Shown here piece by piece: positions 5,383-6,686 of a stretch of DNA of 6,686 nucleotides. The notes under the pieces were generated by a model, which ran no database searches, was not told the DNA's origin, and worked only from the letters and a program-made list of their open reading frames with translations. Positions within the stretch are counted from its first letter, which is position 1. Every line of letters begins with the position of its first letter. The stretch spans positions 12,441 through 19,126 of the forward strand of contig DNDO01000206.1 in NCBI GenBank assembly GCA_003484265.1, read 5' to 3'. The DNA is from Anaerolineae bacterium. GTDB taxonomy: Bacteria; Chloroflexota; Anaerolineae; Anaerolineales; Villigracilaceae. The position numbers were made by a program, and so were the translations under genes.

Positions 5383-6396
5383 ATGAAAAACTTCGATCCA
5401 AAATATAACGACATCCCCAAAACCGAGATCCACATTCATCTCGAAGGCTCGATCCGCACACAGACGATCATCGACGTTGCCAAAGAATACGATCTTGATC
5501 TGCCTGCCTTTGATGTCAATGAGCTGGATAAGCACGTCAAGGTCTATGACCAGATGAGCAGCCTGCAGGCAGTACTGGAAGCGTTCGCCATCTTCCAGAA
5601 CAGCGTCACCTCACCGGACGTGGTCGAGCGCATTGCGTGGGAGTTGTTCGAGGACGCGGCAAGGCAGAACATAAAACTTTTCGAGGTCCGTTTTTCACCG
5701 GATTGGGCGTTTCACGGGCACAATCTGGATTGGGATAAATGTCTCGAAAGCCTTCTGCGGGCAAAGGTCCGCGCGGAAGCGGAGTTCGATATGGCGATCG
5801 GTTATATCGCCATCACCTCGCGGAGCATGGGGGTGGAGTCCTGTGTGAAGACCGTGGACTGGGCGATTCGTCATCGCGAACACATACTTGCTGTTGATTT
5901 GGCTGATGGGGAATTACTTTATCCAGCGAGTGACTTTGTCAAGCCAATTCTAAAAGCGAAAAATGCTGGCTTGAAGGTAACCATCCATTCGGGGGAGGAT
6001 ACGCCTGCTTCATATGTAATTGACACCATCAACAACTTCAAACCAGACCGCATCGGTCACGGCATTCATGCCATTGAAGATATGAAGGCAATAGAATTAC
6101 TCATCGAAAAGGACATTACGCTTGAAGTGAATCCCTGGAGCAACTACCTGACCAGCGCTGTGAAGACGATCGAGGAACACCCCCTAAAAAAGTTGTTCGA
6201 TCTAGGAGTGAAGGTGACGATTAATTCCGATGACCCCGAAGTGTTGGAGACTAATCTCAACAACGAGTATCGCATCGCACACGAGGTATTAGGCATGAGC
6301 ATGGATGAGATCGCTATTTGCAATCGCAATGCGTATAAAGCATCTTTTATTCGAGAGGAAGAAAAAAAGAAGGTTTGGGATAAGTACTTCCACTAG
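5383..6396 (+). CDS. add: Adenosine deaminase-family metal-dependent hydrolase
   Basis: A 337-aa cytoplasmic TIM-barrel aminohydrolase, normal length for bacterial adenosine deaminases. Metal ligands and catalytic residues are all visible by motif: HIHLEGS with H17 and H19, TIHSGED with H202 and the proton-shuttling E205, RIGHG with H226, and NSDDP with D283 (metal) and D284. These would deaminate a purine 6-amino group, such as adenosine to inosine in purine salvage. One oddity: the usual DLAGDE motif reads DLADGE (172-177), placing Asp where a substrate-contacting Gly normally lies, and PTSN reads PWSN (251-254), so the true substrate may be a modified adenine nucleoside. The ATG at 5383 starts MKNFDPKYNDIPKTEIHIHLEG as family members do; an upstream TTG at 5293 would overlap the previous gene and translate the hairpin. 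The stop is TAG. Confidence 0.88.
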   Translation: MKNFDPKYNDIPKTEIHIHLEGSIRTQTIIDVAKEYDLDLPAFDVNELDKHVKVYDQMSSLQAVLEAFAIFQNSVTSPDVVERIAWELFEDAARQNIKLFEVRFSPDWAFHGHNLDWDKCLESLLRAKVRAEAEFDMAIGYIAITSRSMGVESCVKTVDWAIRHREHILAVDLADGELLYPASDFVKPILKAKNAGLKVTIHSGEDTPASYVIDTINNFKPDRIGHGIHAIEDMKAIELLIEKDITLEVNPWSNYLTSAVKTIEEHPLKKLFDLGVKVTINSDDPEVLETNLNNEYRIAHEVLGMSMDEIAICNRNAYKASFIREEEKKKVWDKYFH

Positions 6397-6686
6397 CTCA
6401 TGCATCCTGTGACAATTATTGCGTCATGCGTTCCAAAGGCTCTCCAGGTAAAGACTGCCAAGCCAGCAGGAAACGGTAATTCTATACACTAAGATCCATT
6501 ATTTGATGCTCACAGGGTCTAAAACCTGCGTCGATTATGTTTATGAAGACAGATTGGCAGGTGAGATATCAACTTGTAGAGTTTACGCAGAAGAACTCGA
6601 TCTTTGTTATCGCCAATTCCTTCAATTTCTTTATTGTCGCAGCTTAAGGTTATTACTTATTATCGATCAGTATACTGGTCAACTCC
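6397..6686. other. AT-rich right end, no gene supported
   Basis: No recognisable gene lies here. One plus-strand frame is open from 6452 to the window edge, with an ATG at 6506 giving 60 residues (MLTGSKTCVDYVYEDRLAGE...), but there is no ribosome binding site and no family resemblance. On the minus strand a short frame ends with AGFRPCEHQIMDLSV (stop TAG), which resembles the tail of GNAT acetyltransferases, but it is closed by a TGA only about 28 codons upstream; it may be a decayed remnant. Only 19 of the 60 bases at 6601-6660 are G or C. No clear terminator follows the deaminase. Confidence 0.4.
6665..6680. promoter_or_regulatory. Near-palindromic 16-bp site, possible operator
   Basis: GATCAGTATACTGGTC is a 16-base near-palindrome: a perfect 10-base core CAGTATACTG (6668-6677), one mismatched pair, then two more matching pairs. 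The core contains TATACT (6671-6676), a good -10 on the plus strand. Palindromes of this size across a -10 are typical of TetR-like repressor sites. Any controlled gene would lie beyond the window. Confidence 0.35.

Noticed and set aside
6402..6428. Imperfect inverted repeat GCAT...TGAC...GTCA...TGC after the deaminase
   Set aside because: The arms are short and interrupted, with no T tract, so not a convincing terminator.
6506..6686. Open plus-strand frame running to the window edge
   Set aside because: No ribosome site, no recognisable domain, and many Cys/Leu/Tyr residues of the kind translated from AT-rich noncoding DNA; left as unassigned.

Overview
The window carries six genes supported by the sequence, about 140 bp of promoter/leader DNA and an unassigned 290-bp right end. 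The T/P-rich linker after a lipobox, -10 boxes lying almost on top of start codons and a moderate GC content suggest a member of the Chloroflexota (Anaerolineae-like). That placement is inference; there is no rRNA or other marker gene here.

Left part (1-1305, minus strand): a WYL-domain transcriptional regulator is followed on the same strand, 48 bp downstream, by a small dimeric alpha/beta-barrel (ABM-like) protein. The gap between them holds a TGACA-N6-TGTCA inverted repeat that overlaps the regulator's stop codon and supplies a TTGACA to the minus strand. It is a candidate operator for the regulator acting on its neighbour. The regulator diverges from a 542-aa GT-B, capsule-synthesis-type glycosyltransferase (1339-2967), with only 33 bp between the two ATGs. 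A four-unit octamer repeat lies inside that glycosyltransferase gene.

Middle (3108-3893): a secreted lipoprotein with a T/P-rich tether and a predicted beta-sandwich (LamG/concanavalin-like) domain, ending in a strong bidirectional hairpin terminator.

The main discovery is at 3938-4555, minus strand. Conceptual translation from an ATG at 4555 gives a FrnE-like DsbA-family thiol oxidoreductase whose active-site CPWC motif reads (UGA)-P-W-C. The UGA sits exactly at the first catalytic cysteine, the frame is intact on both sides, the family's cis-proline is present, and a stem-loop with a 7-nt AGGGUGU loop starts 14 nt after the UGA, as expected for a bacterial SECIS element. I interpret it as a selenoprotein (UPWC); ordinary ORF calling would truncate it to a GTG start at 4492 and lose the active site. 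UGA is used as an ordinary stop elsewhere in the window, including at the end of this same gene. It is transcribed divergently from a membrane-anchored, all-cysteine DsbA/DsbG-like thioredoxin-fold protein (CSAC, 4641-5306), making a small thiol-redox locus.

Right part: after a hairpin at 5319-5345 comes an adenosine deaminase-family hydrolase (5383-6396) with all metal and catalytic residues, but with DLADGE in place of the usual DLAGDE. The last 290 bp are AT-rich with no gene I can support; they end in a 16-bp near-palindrome that may be an operator/promoter for a gene beyond the window.
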